The position numbers were made by a program, and so were the translations under genes. A stretch of 64,000 nucleotides of DNA from Candidatus Jettenia sp. (GTDB lineage: Bacteria > Planctomycetota > Brocadiia > Brocadiales > Brocadiaceae). This document shows positions 55,989 through 64,000 of the stretch, piece after piece. Location: positions 1,083,659 to 1,147,658 of the forward strand of contig CP091278.1 in assembly GCA_021650895.1 (NCBI GenBank), given 5' to 3'. Positions within the stretch are counted from its first letter, which is position 1. The number at the start of each line of letters is the position of its first letter. A model generated the notes under the pieces. That model searched no databases, had not been told where the DNA came from, and saw only the letters and a list, made by a program, of their open reading frames with translations.

Positions 55989-57464
55989 TTAAAAATACGT
56001 TGCAACAGAGAATACAAAGGCATTGTTACCTACATCAGCCAGATCTTTTTGTTCAACATTAATCTGGTAGTCGAATTTAAACACCGTATCCTCCGTGTAG
56101 CGATAGTTGAGGCCGGGTGTAATACGAGTCCTTAAATGATTAATCCTTTCGCCGCCGGCTAGTGCAGATGTTTGCACCTGATCCCATCTTACAACACCGG
56201 TGAATGTTGAATTTTCTGTAAAGATTTGCGGCGCCCATGTTCTTAACATAGAAGGCATAAAATGATAACGACCTTCCACATAATATCCCCACATGGAATC
56301 AGCAATACCGGCAGTTTCAGCAGCAGTATTTGTTTCTATGAAGGCATAAGCCCCCTCACCTACCAGTTCAAAGGCTCCTCTTTGGTATGCAAAATCTATT
56401 GCTGAAATGGTTATTTGATTCTCGTTAGCATCGTCATATCGCTGCGTATAAGCAGAACCACCCAACTCCAGGCCTATAAACGGGCTATATGCAACACGCC
56501 CTACAACACCGGGACTTTGGTTCTCATTATCAAACTCAAATCCGCCCCGGGAACCTCTCAAACCATTGCTTAATGCAAAATGCGGCGTGCCATCATCATC
56601 TAAACCATGAAATACACCGTTTGTAACATAGATTTCATAATCCAATTTGCTTAACTCTGATGGATAAAGGCTACCAAAAAAACCCATACCTGCATCAGTA
56701 AGGGTTGTTGGAATAATAAATTGATTTACCAATGGCCGATCGGTAAGATCCTGCAAAGGAGAATCATGAACTAGATTAAACTTTCCCAGGGGAGTAAGAA
56801 GGAAACCGCCTCTCCAATTAATCCAATCTGTTATCAGGAAATCTACGGTTGCAAACTCCAGAATGACCTCTCCATCCCTGCCGCCTCCTACACCACCATG
56901 CTCGAATTCTAATTCTGCTGCAAGCTTTACACGATCGGAGATGTCTGAGTATATAAATGGTATAAATCTGTGCTGGTCAAAGCCATGCTTTCCATTACTA
57001 TTATTTTCTGATTGCCAGAACTCAAAATCCATATAACCGCCAAGATAGGTATTTCTACCAAACCTTCTCAAAAATGGCTTTGTATATGGCCCACTAAAGG
57101 CTGGACCTAATTTCTTTTTCTCGAGTTCGGCAGTCTTTTCAGCAAAATATGATCTCTCAGCAGGCTCTTCTGCATAAGGAACTTCCGGATACGTAGTTCC
57201 TCTCTGGACGTCTTCTTTTAATGAAGCAATCTCCTGATCTTTTTGGGTATCTTTTGCTTTTAATGATTCAATCTCTTTTTCTTTTTGAGCATCTCTTTCA
57301 ACTTGTTGCTTGAGCAAGTCTTTTAATTCTGCCAATTCCCTTTCCAGTTTATCAACTTTGTCACTTAAAGCCTCTGTTTCTGCAGATTCTGCAAAGACAT
57401 CCGCAATAGATAAAGTTACAAACAAAGGTACTGCCATGAACATCAAATAACGAATATACCGCAC
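55989..57464 (-). CDS. Outer-membrane porin with N-terminal coiled coil
   Basis: The start is placed at GTG 57462-57464 with AAGGAGG six bases upstream; the ATG at 57563 lies beyond the operator and promoter. A signal peptide (MFMAVPLFVTLSIADVFA) precedes a heptad-rich coiled coil (KVDKLERELAELKDLLKQ), about residues 30-95. A beta-barrel of alternating aromatic residues ends in FVFSVATYF, with a terminal Phe as BAM signal. It resembles the OprP/phosphate-type porins. The promoter is very strong and carries an operator, so expression is high and regulated. Confidence 0.83.
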   Translation of the reverse strand: MRYIRYLMFMAVPLFVTLSIADVFAESAETEALSDKVDKLERELAELKDLLKQQVERDAQKEKEIESLKAKDTQKDQEIASLKEDVQRGTTYPEVPYAEEPAERSYFAEKTAELEKKKLGPAFSGPYTKPFLRRFGRNTYLGGYMDFEFWQSENNSNGKHGFDQHRFIPFIYSDISDRVKLAAELEFEHGGVGGGRDGEVILEFATVDFLITDWINWRGGFLLTPLGKFNLVHDSPLQDLTDRPLVNQFIIPTTLTDAGMGFFGSLYPSELSKLDYEIYVTNGVFHGLDDDGTPHFALSNGLRGSRGGFEFDNENQSPGVVGRVAYSPFIGLELGGSAYTQRYDDANENQITISAIDFAYQRGAFELVGEGAYAFIETNTAAETAGIADSMWGYYVEGRYHFMPSMLRTWAPQIFTENSTFTGVVRWDQVQTSALAGGERINHLRTRITPGLNYRYTEDTVFKFDYQINVEQKDLADVGNNAFVFSVATYF

Positions 57465-57489
57465 AACTGCCCTCCTTATAGAAAGTAAA

Positions 57490-57548
57490 TGAGACTCATT
57501 CTCAAAACGAGAGGTGGCATTATATAAAATATAAAAAGATATTGTCAA
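57490..57548 (-). promoter_or_regulatory. Strong promoter with 7-1-7 operator of the porin gene
   Basis: On the minus strand: TTGACA at 57543-57548, 18-base spacer, TATAAT at 57519-57524, then operator at 57490-57504 (TGAGACT-C-ATTCTCA on the plus strand). The operator lies 14 bases after the -10 box and 25 bases before the GTG start. Confidence 0.75.
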
Positions 57549-57786
57549 GAAATATTTTAACAAGAGGCTTTTTACAGGAAATTCGCTCTTTGATTCTTCT
57601 GACTTCTCATTCAGAAGAAATAAGCTTTAAATACCATATCCCCAAGCAGATCCCTTCACTTAATCCAGCCAAAACACACATAGGCTTGAACTTGCTCAAT
57701 GGGCGGGCACACACAAGCAGACCGGGTCAAATTTGTAAAACATTTACAGTTTTTTACCTTATTGAATATATAGGAATTTCAATTCC

Positions 57787-57861
57787 GTAGGGCAAACCTT
57801 TAGGTTTGCTATCCCTGTGCACAATTCAGGCAGGGAAAGCAAGGCTAAAGCCTTGCCCTAC
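57787..57861. repeat. GTAGGGC palindromic repeat
   Basis: GTAGGGCAAACCTTTAGG at the left and GGCTAAAGCCTTGCCCTAC at the right with AATTCAGGCAGGG centre. Upstream phrase AGGAATTTCAATTCC as in the other copies. The spacer 57549-57962 holds no gene. Confidence 0.75.
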
Positions 57862-57962
57862 GTTTGATAAAAGATAAAAGTCGCCGAAGGCCTATTTTAA
57901 ATTGCTTGCCGAGTCCTTCAGTATGAATTGCAATATCACTCATAAAATTTACTTGTACCTGA

Positions 57963-58904
57963 TTAGATAAAACTTTTGACAAGATAATGTACAAACAATG
58001 CCTTCAATAATTTTACCGGAGTAACAGGAAACCCGATTTCTTCTAGCCCAACCTTATAATATAATTCTAAAATTCTTTTCTTTCTCTTAGAAAAAAAACT
58101 TTTAATAAAAAATCTATAATACTTCATTCTCCACTTCCTAAGTGTTTTTTTGTATTCTTCTTCATTTAAGTAGAGAGAACCATATTTTTTCAGGATAATA
58201 AGGTTTCCTAAAAAGGATGTGTTAAATTTCCCTGCAAACGAAGTTATCGTCCTATTATGTCTCCTCGTAAACGAAAGGACTTGATGTACAAAGCCAAAAT
58301 CATAGTTCTGCAGAACATCAAAGCAAGCTTCTTTATCAGCATGGAAATTATTTTCATTATAAAAGAATTTACGACTTCTTATAGCATCAGACCGTATTAA
58401 TGTTGTTGTTGGTGAACCAAAAATACATTGGGCACCAAGTATGATAGACCTGCATATTTCCTGTCCTGATATAACAGTGACGGTATAGGGAATTCCATCA
58501 CAATTTACCTTAACGTTGTCGAGGCGATAAGACCCTACAACACCTATAGAAGGATGCTTCTCGGCAAGCTCTACCATTTTTGTCAAACATTCCGGAAATA
58601 TCCAATCATCAGCATGTACCACTTTGCAATATTTACTCTCATGAGATATAAGGCGAAATGCGTGGTTGTGATTCTGAAGAACATTTAAAAAGTGGTTATT
58701 ATTATAAATATGTATCCGTTTATCTTTTTTTGAATAATCATGCGCTATAGCTAAGGTATGATCTGTACTCTGATTATTTACAATGAGATATTCCCAATTC
58801 TGGTATGTTTGTGCTAATACACTTTCAATACATTCCGCTAAATACTTTTCACCGTTATGTACAGGTGTTACTACGCTGACTAAAGGTTGTACAGTTAAGT
58901 CCAT
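57963..58904 (-). CDS. Family 2 glycosyltransferase
   Basis: GT-A core: VSVVTPVHNGEKYLAECIESVL, YLIVNNQSTDHTLAIA, CKVVHADDWIFPECL (DxD as ADD). A later HADKEACFDVL is typical for a family with a His-Asp acceptor motif. The C-terminus is basic (FFSKRKKRIL). It is a soluble or peripheral enzyme of 313 residues. AGGAG precedes the ATG. No adjacent partner gene. Confidence 0.85.
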   Translation of the reverse strand: MDLTVQPLVSVVTPVHNGEKYLAECIESVLAQTYQNWEYLIVNNQSTDHTLAIAHDYSKKDKRIHIYNNNHFLNVLQNHNHAFRLISHESKYCKVVHADDWIFPECLTKMVELAEKHPSIGVVGSYRLDNVKVNCDGIPYTVTVISGQEICRSIILGAQCIFGSPTTTLIRSDAIRSRKFFYNENNFHADKEACFDVLQNYDFGFVHQVLSFTRRHNRTITSFAGKFNTSFLGNLIILKKYGSLYLNEEEYKKTLRKWRMKYYRFFIKSFFSKRKKRILELYYKVGLEEIGFPVTPVKLLKALFVHYLVKSFI

Positions 58905-59362
58905 ACATCAACTCCTACCCTGATGGCCTATTACCATTGATATTTGATGCTCCTTCTTACTCTTTCCCATGCCGATTTCAGGCCTCACGGTGACACAGTT
59001 ATGGTCAGTTACAAGCCGAAAAGTGTTTTACCGGAGATGACTTTCACTTCTCTGGCAACGCGCAATCTCAGGCACGTTAGGGATAAACATAAGTTTTCAG
59101 AAGGACAAGTTTCGCGGGAATGACAAGTAAAACATGGGAATGATTTGGCACACTATGGGTGTAAGAAAAGTATAGGTTTGAATCTACGATGACCATTTAC
59201 GTCATTCTCGAACGGCTTTATCCAGAATCCTGATATTATGGAAGAAAATCAAGAAGGGATACCGGATCCTCGCTCGTTTCCATCATAAGAAAAAGTTACA
59301 TGGAAATGACACAAAAATGACACACATGGCTTAGTTTTGTTGACACACCGATGTCACATGAG
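58905..59362. other. Intergenic region without a gene
   Basis: Nothing coding is visible. Several TGACAC/GTGTCA half-sites occur at 59303-59358, and similar ones recur at 60398-60452. No repeat element ends were found. Confidence 0.5.
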
Positions 59363-59399
59363 TAAAAGGGTTGTGTAACACAGAGACACAACCCTTTTT
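59363..59399 (-). terminator. Bidirectional intrinsic terminator
   Basis: AAAAGGGTTGTGT and ACACAACCCTTTTT pair around AACACAGAG, giving U-runs on both strands. It ends the zinc-ribbon gene at 59430. Confidence 0.75.
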
Positions 59400-59429
59400 A
59401 TATAAATATAGTATTACTGTGGATAACTA

Positions 59430-59699
59430 TTACTCAATTATAGGCACAAATTCACCTAGAACACTACCTTCGTTCGTATACACAGTTGGCATGTAAAATG
59501 TATTTTCGGCAGCCTGATCTATCCTTTGATTACATTTCTGACATCTTCTATTGTGGGGACCCCGGCTAACAAATTTTTTACCGCACATAAGGCAAGACCT
59601 TTCAGCCTTATCTGTACAAATATTTTTGAGGGAGAGGTTTTTTTCGTTATATCTTTTCATAACTTTACGTCTAGATCTTTCCTTTTGCTGTACGCTCAT
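59430..59699 (-). CDS. Small zinc-ribbon protein
   Basis: The start is placed at ATG 59697-59699 with TAGGAGG seven bases upstream; the longer frame begins at 59726. The 89-residue product has CLMCGKKFVSRGPHNRRCQKC, two CXXC-type pairs spaced for one zinc ion. A basic N-terminus (KERSRRKVMKRY) suggests nucleic-acid binding. The pattern resembles short planctomycete and alphaproteobacterial zinc-ribbon proteins of unknown role. Confidence 0.75.
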   Translation of the reverse strand: MSVQQKERSRRKVMKRYNEKNLSLKNICTDKAERSCLMCGKKFVSRGPHNRRCQKCNQRIDQAAENTFYMPTVYTNEGSVLGEFVPIIE

Positions 59700-59942
59700 C
59701 TTCTGCCTCCTAGATAAGGTTAACAAAATAAATTACTACTATCTAAAAAAACAAAACTCTATAATACTATTGTTCCAAATATTTTAATTATTCTTGACAT
59801 AAGAACTTTTATTTACCTACTCTATAAAAATGCTACAGTATTGTATAAATTAGCAATATAAGCTCTTTATAATATTATTTTTTCTTGTATTTCAATATAT
59901 ACAGCGTATAATATGAGTCTTAAGTAACTCATTCTTAAATAA

Positions 59943-60527
<585 letters not shown>

Positions 60528-60836
60528 TTATTTTGGCTTTTTAGAGGTTCCTTTCTTTTTTTTCGTTGCTTTCACTAAAGGCTTTTTTGCTGCTTTTTTC
60601 GGTTTTGTTATCGGTGATGGACTACAGAGCAGTTCCCGTTTGGGAGCAAGACGACCGCAAGAATCACAAGTATACTTTAAATTAACAAGCTTAGGCACAC
60701 ATACATGCCTTGGGTCATCTGTCAGCGTACCACAAAATTTACAAGCAATAACCTTTTTGGCAGGTATCGGCTTACATAGATGGCCCTTATCTGTTGTTAC
60801 TAAACCACACGTTCCACAACTATAAATAGTACCCAT
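60528..60836 (-). CDS. Triple Cys-cluster protein with lysine-rich tail
   Basis: The 102-residue product has three small Cys modules: CGTCGLVTTDKGHLC, CKFCGTLTDDPRHVC and CDSCGRLAPKRELLC. Each has the form CxxCG...C, with His or Glu near the last Cys. A Lys-rich tail (KKAAKKPLVKATKKKKG) follows. It may bind zinc and nucleic acid. AGGAAAGG lies 12 bases before the ATG. I do not recognise the family. Confidence 0.75.
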   Translation of the reverse strand: MGTIYSCGTCGLVTTDKGHLCKPIPAKKVIACKFCGTLTDDPRHVCVPKLVNLKYTCDSCGRLAPKRELLCSPSPITKPKKAAKKPLVKATKKKKGTSKKPK

Positions 60837-61008
60837 AATATAATTTACCTTTCCTTTCTATCCAACATTCCTGATATAGAATATAAAGTTACTTTAAAAT
60901 ACCTCTTCGAAAAGATTCTGAAAATAGGTGCTTTGAGGAAGTATACGCAGATATCTTGTGGTGCTTGATGAAATGTGCTTATTGGCATTCTATTCATCCT
61001 TCATAATG

Positions 61009-61081
61009 TACCCCCAAGGGGATTTGAACCCCTGTCTCCAGGCTGAGAACCTGGCATCCTGGGCCACTAGACGATGGGGGC
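61009..61081 (-). tRNA. tRNA-Glu (CUC)
   Basis: On the minus strand, acceptor GCCCCCA pairs with TGGGGGT (first pair G-T). The anticodon stem CCAGG-CCTGG holds TTCTCAG with anticodon CTC. T-arm AGGGGTTCAAATCCCCT. The CCA end is not encoded. The G-T at 1-72 is unusual. Confidence 0.92.
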
Positions 61082-61147
61082 CTTAAAGATGTAACAAAAA
61101 TAGCTAATAAAGGTTACTATATTTATTTTATAATGTCAATAAAATTT

Positions 61148-61924
61148 CTACTCTATTATTCGCTTATCAATAACAACCCTTTCTCCGGTCTTTGTTATAG
61201 TAATCTTCCCAAAATCTTCCATTTTATTTAATTCACTGGTAGTAAAGACAGGACCATCAACGCAGACTCGTTGACCACTGCAATCGCACTGGCCACATAC
61301 ACCAAAACCGCATTTCATGTATCGGTCAAGAGATACTTCGCAATTAATATCATACTTTTTGCATAATTCAACCACCTTGTACAACATCGGCTCAGGGCCA
61401 CACGCATACACCTTTCGAAAATGCTGTTTTTTTATTATTTCACCAAGAAGATCAACTGTTGTTCCCTTGAATCCCATAGTGCCATCTTCGGTACATAATC
61501 TCATATTCCTGAAGCGTTTTTGATAGAGTATCTCTGAGGAATTTCTCGCCCCCTGTATAATGGTTACATCAGGTAATGCATCAATAACAGTTGCCAAAGG
61601 TGCCATCCCTATCCCTCCCCCTACAACACACGAATTTATTTGCAAATTGAATCCTTTACCATAAGGACCGCGTATACCAATACAGTCCCCTACCTTTTTA
61701 CTATGAAACATCTTGGTAAACGGACCCTTTTTTAGCACAGAAATACCCAGAAGGTTTTCTTGAATGTAGGATATGGTAAAGGGCTTTTCATCTAAAAGAG
61801 GTATCCATACCATAACAAACTGTCCCGGATTGAAATGCATCTTTCGTTCAAAAAAGAATGTTTTAACATTCGGGGATTCTTCCCGGATATCGCAAATCTT
61901 TACCATAATTGGTTGCTCAATCAT
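61148..61924 (-). CDS. pyrK: Dihydroorotate dehydrogenase electron-transfer subunit
   Basis: The start is placed at ATG 61922-61924, overlapping pyrD by eight bases. FAD site FNPGQFVMVWIPLLDEKPFTIS, NAD-side GVVGGGIGMAPLA-like (VVGGGIGMAPLATVI), YACGPEPMLYKV and a 2Fe-2S motif CGFGVCGQCDCSGQRVC. It passes electrons from PyrD to NAD+ in pyrimidine synthesis. Confidence 0.93.
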   Translation of the reverse strand: MIEQPIMVKICDIREESPNVKTFFFERKMHFNPGQFVMVWIPLLDEKPFTISYIQENLLGISVLKKGPFTKMFHSKKVGDCIGIRGPYGKGFNLQINSCVVGGGIGMAPLATVIDALPDVTIIQGARNSSEILYQKRFRNMRLCTEDGTMGFKGTTVDLLGEIIKKQHFRKVYACGPEPMLYKVVELCKKYDINCEVSLDRYMKCGFGVCGQCDCSGQRVCVDGPVFTTSELNKMEDFGKITITKTGERVVIDKRIIE

Positions 61925-62837
61925 GTGCAGCACCCACAATCTTGTTGATATCATCGATACTGTTTTCTTGTATCCACTGAATCATCTCTTCACATACTTT
62001 CTTAAAAATATCGATACCCCGACAATAAACACCCGTGCCAATTCCTACAGCAGATGCCCCGGCCATCATCATTTCTATAGCATGCCGTCCCGTTGAAACC
62101 CCCCCTACTCCGATAATGGGAATTTTTATGGCCTTGTATAAGTCATATATGCATCTTACAGCAATAGGTCTTAAGGCATCACCGGTAACACCTCCCACTT
62201 GAAAACTTAAAATGGGCTTTTGAGCCTCTATATTAATAATCATTCCAGGCCCCATTGAATTGACCGCCGTAATAGCATTAGCTCCTGCATCTTCCGCAGC
62301 TTTTGCAACAGTACAGATTTCAGAAATATTGGGAGATAATTTAATAAATATCGGCAAGCTGGTAACCTTCCTTACCTCAGAAGTGATGTCGAAGGTGGCT
62401 TGAGGAGTTCCCTGACCTGCAAGAAGACCAAATCCCGGAGTATGCGGGCAGGAGAGTGGTATTTCTATTGCCGAAAATTCTGTACCGGAAAGACCTTCGA
62501 TAACCCGCACGAAATCATCTTTATGCGTACCGACAACACTCGCAATCACGGGTACGCCTACATCCTGAAGATTGGTAAATTCTCTGGCAGCTTTATCAAC
62601 GCCCGGATTAGAATACCCTACTGCATTCAACATTCCTGCTTCAAATGTGATAACCGTAGGGTTTTTGTGTCCCTCCCTTGGCTCTCTGCTGATAGATTTG
62701 ATAGTTACCGCTCCTGCACCATTCTCCGCTACTCTTTTTAGTAATGCCCTCGTAGTACCTAAAATTCCCGATGCCGAGATGGTAGGGTTGTTTAATTTGA
62801 TATTGCATAGAGTAACTGATACGTTTACTTTCGACAT
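61917..62837 (-). CDS. pyrD: Dihydroorotate dehydrogenase, type 1B catalytic subunit
   Basis: The start is placed at ATG 62835-62837 (MSKVNVSVTLCNIKLNNP), where homology begins; the frame is open to 62921. FMN-barrel motifs: SGILGTTRALL, EIPLSCPHTPGFG (active-site Cys; Ser in PyrD2), IFIKLSPNISEI, ANAITAVNSMGPGM, IIGVGGVSTGRHAIEMMMAGASAVGIGTG (phosphate loop region). It works with PyrK as the NAD-dependent heterotetramer typical for anaerobes. Confidence 0.93.
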   Translation of the reverse strand: MSKVNVSVTLCNIKLNNPTISASGILGTTRALLKRVAENGAGAVTIKSISREPREGHKNPTVITFEAGMLNAVGYSNPGVDKAAREFTNLQDVGVPVIASVVGTHKDDFVRVIEGLSGTEFSAIEIPLSCPHTPGFGLLAGQGTPQATFDITSEVRKVTSLPIFIKLSPNISEICTVAKAAEDAGANAITAVNSMGPGMIINIEAQKPILSFQVGGVTGDALRPIAVRCIYDLYKAIKIPIIGVGGVSTGRHAIEMMMAGASAVGIGTGVYCRGIDIFKKVCEEMIQWIQENSIDDINKIVGAAHD

Positions 62838-62990
62838 GAGATTGAGTATTATAGTAACAATAAGGAAAATGTAAAAATAATTTTTATACAAGATTTTAAA
62901 AGATTTGTCATTGACAATCAAGTAAATGAATATAAATATGATAGAAGGAATTCTTTATACAAAAAACAATGAGATGGGAATTAACCGTTT

Positions 62991-63494
62991 ATGAAAATTC
63001 TCGGAATTGATCCAGGAACACGTATTGCTGGTTATGGCTTAATAGAAAAGAAAGGCCCAGGGATAACGGTCATAGAGTACGGTTCTATTAAAACCGATAA
63101 AAGCCACAATTTCCCACAACGCCTTAAGTTCATCCATTATAAAATCATGGATATTATTTCTAAACATCAACCAGATCAAATGGCTACCGAAGAAATTTTT
63201 TACGGTAAAAATATAAAGTCTGCAATAAAGATTGGTGAAGGAAGAGGTATTGTCTTCTTATGTGCTGCATTGGCAGACATCCCTATTACAGAGTACGCAG
63301 CAACGGTTGTCAAAAAAGCGGTCGTAGGTAACGGAAATGCACACAAAGGTCAGGTGCAGGAAATGGTAAAAATCATTCTTGGCCTGTCTGAAACCCCAAA
63401 ACCTGATGATGTTTCGGATGCACTTGCTATTGCAATTTGCCATAGCCATAATGTAGCCCAAATTTTACAACAGGACACAGATGAACACAGATAA
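62991..63494 (+). CDS. ruvC: Holliday junction resolvase RuvC
   Basis: MKILGIDPGTRIAGYGLIE has the first catalytic Asp, MATEEIFYG the Glu, and KPDDVSDALAIAICH the last Asp pair. The 167-residue length is normal. It cuts Holliday junctions with RuvAB. ruvA and ruvB do not follow; a hairpin and argB do. Confidence 0.95.
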   Translation: MKILGIDPGTRIAGYGLIEKKGPGITVIEYGSIKTDKSHNFPQRLKFIHYKIMDIISKHQPDQMATEEIFYGKNIKSAIKIGEGRGIVFLCAALADIPITEYAATVVKKAVVGNGNAHKGQVQEMVKIILGLSETPKPDDVSDALAIAICHSHNVAQILQQDTDEHR

Positions 63495-63655
63495 GTACAG
63501 ATGCATACAAAAAAATTTATCAGGTAACTCACCTAATAGATGATTAACAGCATGCTTCTAAAAATCTGTGTTTTTTATCTGCGTCCTTCTGTGTCTAACT
63601 GCTCCAGCTGCAATTTTTAGCTGTAACACTTTTTGCTATGAATAAACAACAAAAA

Positions 63656-63690
63656 GCCCTGTGTTTAAGCTTGACACAAGGGCCTCTTTT
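63656..63690 (+). terminator. Terminator of ruvC
   Basis: GCCCTGTGT and ACACAAGGGC pair around TTAAGCTTG, followed by CTCTTTT. It lies 160 bases after the ruvC stop. Confidence 0.6.
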
Positions 63691-63760
63691 GCTATAATCC
63701 AATTTCTTTTTATCTTGTTTTTTTCGATATCATTCACCCTTTTTACGAGCATAATAGTAC

Positions 63761-64000
63761 ATGGAAAATGCCATACGCAAGGCAAGTATACTGATAGAAG
63801 CCACTCCGTATATACGATCTTTTAAAGATAAAGTTGTAGTCATTAAGTTTGGTGGAGGAGCAATGTCCAGCGATGAAGTGCTGACAAATGTACTCCAGGA
63901 TATTGTGTTTATGAAAACCGTTGGCATTATACCCATACTGGTTCATGGTGGTGGCCCTCATATTACCCAGGAAATGACAAGAAGGGGCTTGAGTCCAAAA
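63761..64000 (+). CDS. argB: Acetylglutamate kinase, 5' part
   Basis: MENAIRKASILIEATPYIRSF, then VVVIKFGGGAMSSDEV (nucleotide loop; commonly KFGGSAM), VGIIPILVHGGGPHIT (substrate loop) match ArgB, the second step of arginine synthesis. The frame is open to the window end. No clear ribosome site precedes the ATG. Confidence 0.92.
   Translation, partial: MENAIRKASILIEATPYIRSFKDKVVVIKFGGGAMSSDEVLTNVLQDIVFMKTVGIIPILVHGGGPHITQEMTRRGLSPK

Noticed and set aside
57465-57563. ATG at 57563 as porin start
   Set aside because: The segment contains a TTGACA/TATAAT promoter and operator; AAGGAGG precedes the GTG at 57464 and the signal peptide starts there.

Overview
The window looks like a chromosomal segment of an anaerobic ammonium-oxidising (anammox) planctomycete. 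Four observations point there. (1) Genes for a secreted diheme-cytochrome/encapsulin shell protein and a multicopper-oxidase/octaheme hydroxylamine-oxidoreductase-like fusion lie side by side, a pairing I recall only from anammox genomes. (2) A copper nitrite reductase (NirK-type) is present. (3) There is a planctomycete-style prepilin with an H-X9-DG tail. (4) Extended repeat families fill the AT-rich intergenic DNA. NirK rather than NirS suggests the Jettenia side of the Brocadiaceae, but this is inference. Almost every gene is on the minus strand; only ruvC, argB and a tRNA-Pro are on the plus strand.

Layout. 1-1.8 kb: a 3'-truncated FMN-binding/ApbE fusion and a BamC-like lipoprotein. 2-24.8 kb: a type II secretion / type IV pilus assembly cluster. 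Read in transcription order it holds a HEAT-repeat protein, a TPR-like protein, a possible PilZ-like protein, a secretin, a PilM-PilN fusion, PilO-like and PilP/GspC-like proteins, an ABC permease, a giant GspK-like protein, two more pseudopilins, two GspE ATPases and GspF. Five of these genes carry single-nucleotide frameshifts. 25-27.6 kb: an ABC-2 exporter. 27.9-37.3 kb: a surface glycan / lipid block with three glycosyltransferases, two radical SAM enzymes, an SDR epimerase and a methyltransferase. 37.8-41.4 kb: a prepilin preceded by 1 kb of leader DNA with three copies of a conserved structured element, then a DUF2325 protein. 42-47.5 kb: the redox nanocompartment block, comprising an exported CbiX-like chelatase, a TlpA-like thioredoxin, cytochrome-encapsulin and MCO-octaheme fusion. 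48.2-52 kb: a P1B-type metal ATPase with accessory proteins. 52.2-57.5 kb: NirK with a truncated cytochrome, an FAD-dependent amine-oxidase-like enzyme and a porin. 58-64 kb: a glycosyltransferase, two small zinc-ribbon proteins, two tRNAs, pyrD/pyrK, ruvC and the start of argB.

The most coherent hidden signal is a set of six minus-strand promoters. Five have a TTGACA -35 box and one has TTGAAA; the -10 boxes resemble TATAAT. Each promoter is followed closely by a 15-bp 7-1-7 palindrome with consensus TGAGACTNAGTCTCA. They precede the lipoprotein, the prepilin leader, DUF2325, the metal-ATPase operon, nirK and the porin. The half-site geometry resembles Fur-family operators, so one metal- or redox-sensing repressor may connect these loci. 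The second is the three-copy RNA-like element upstream of the prepilin; its best-placed copy begins just downstream of one of these regulated promoters.

Intergenic DNA is heavily colonised by small non-coding elements: a CATATG-ended MITE family with 9-10 bp target duplications, one copy carrying another nested element, and several palindromic repeat families. No complete insertion sequence with a transposase and no CRISPR array was seen.
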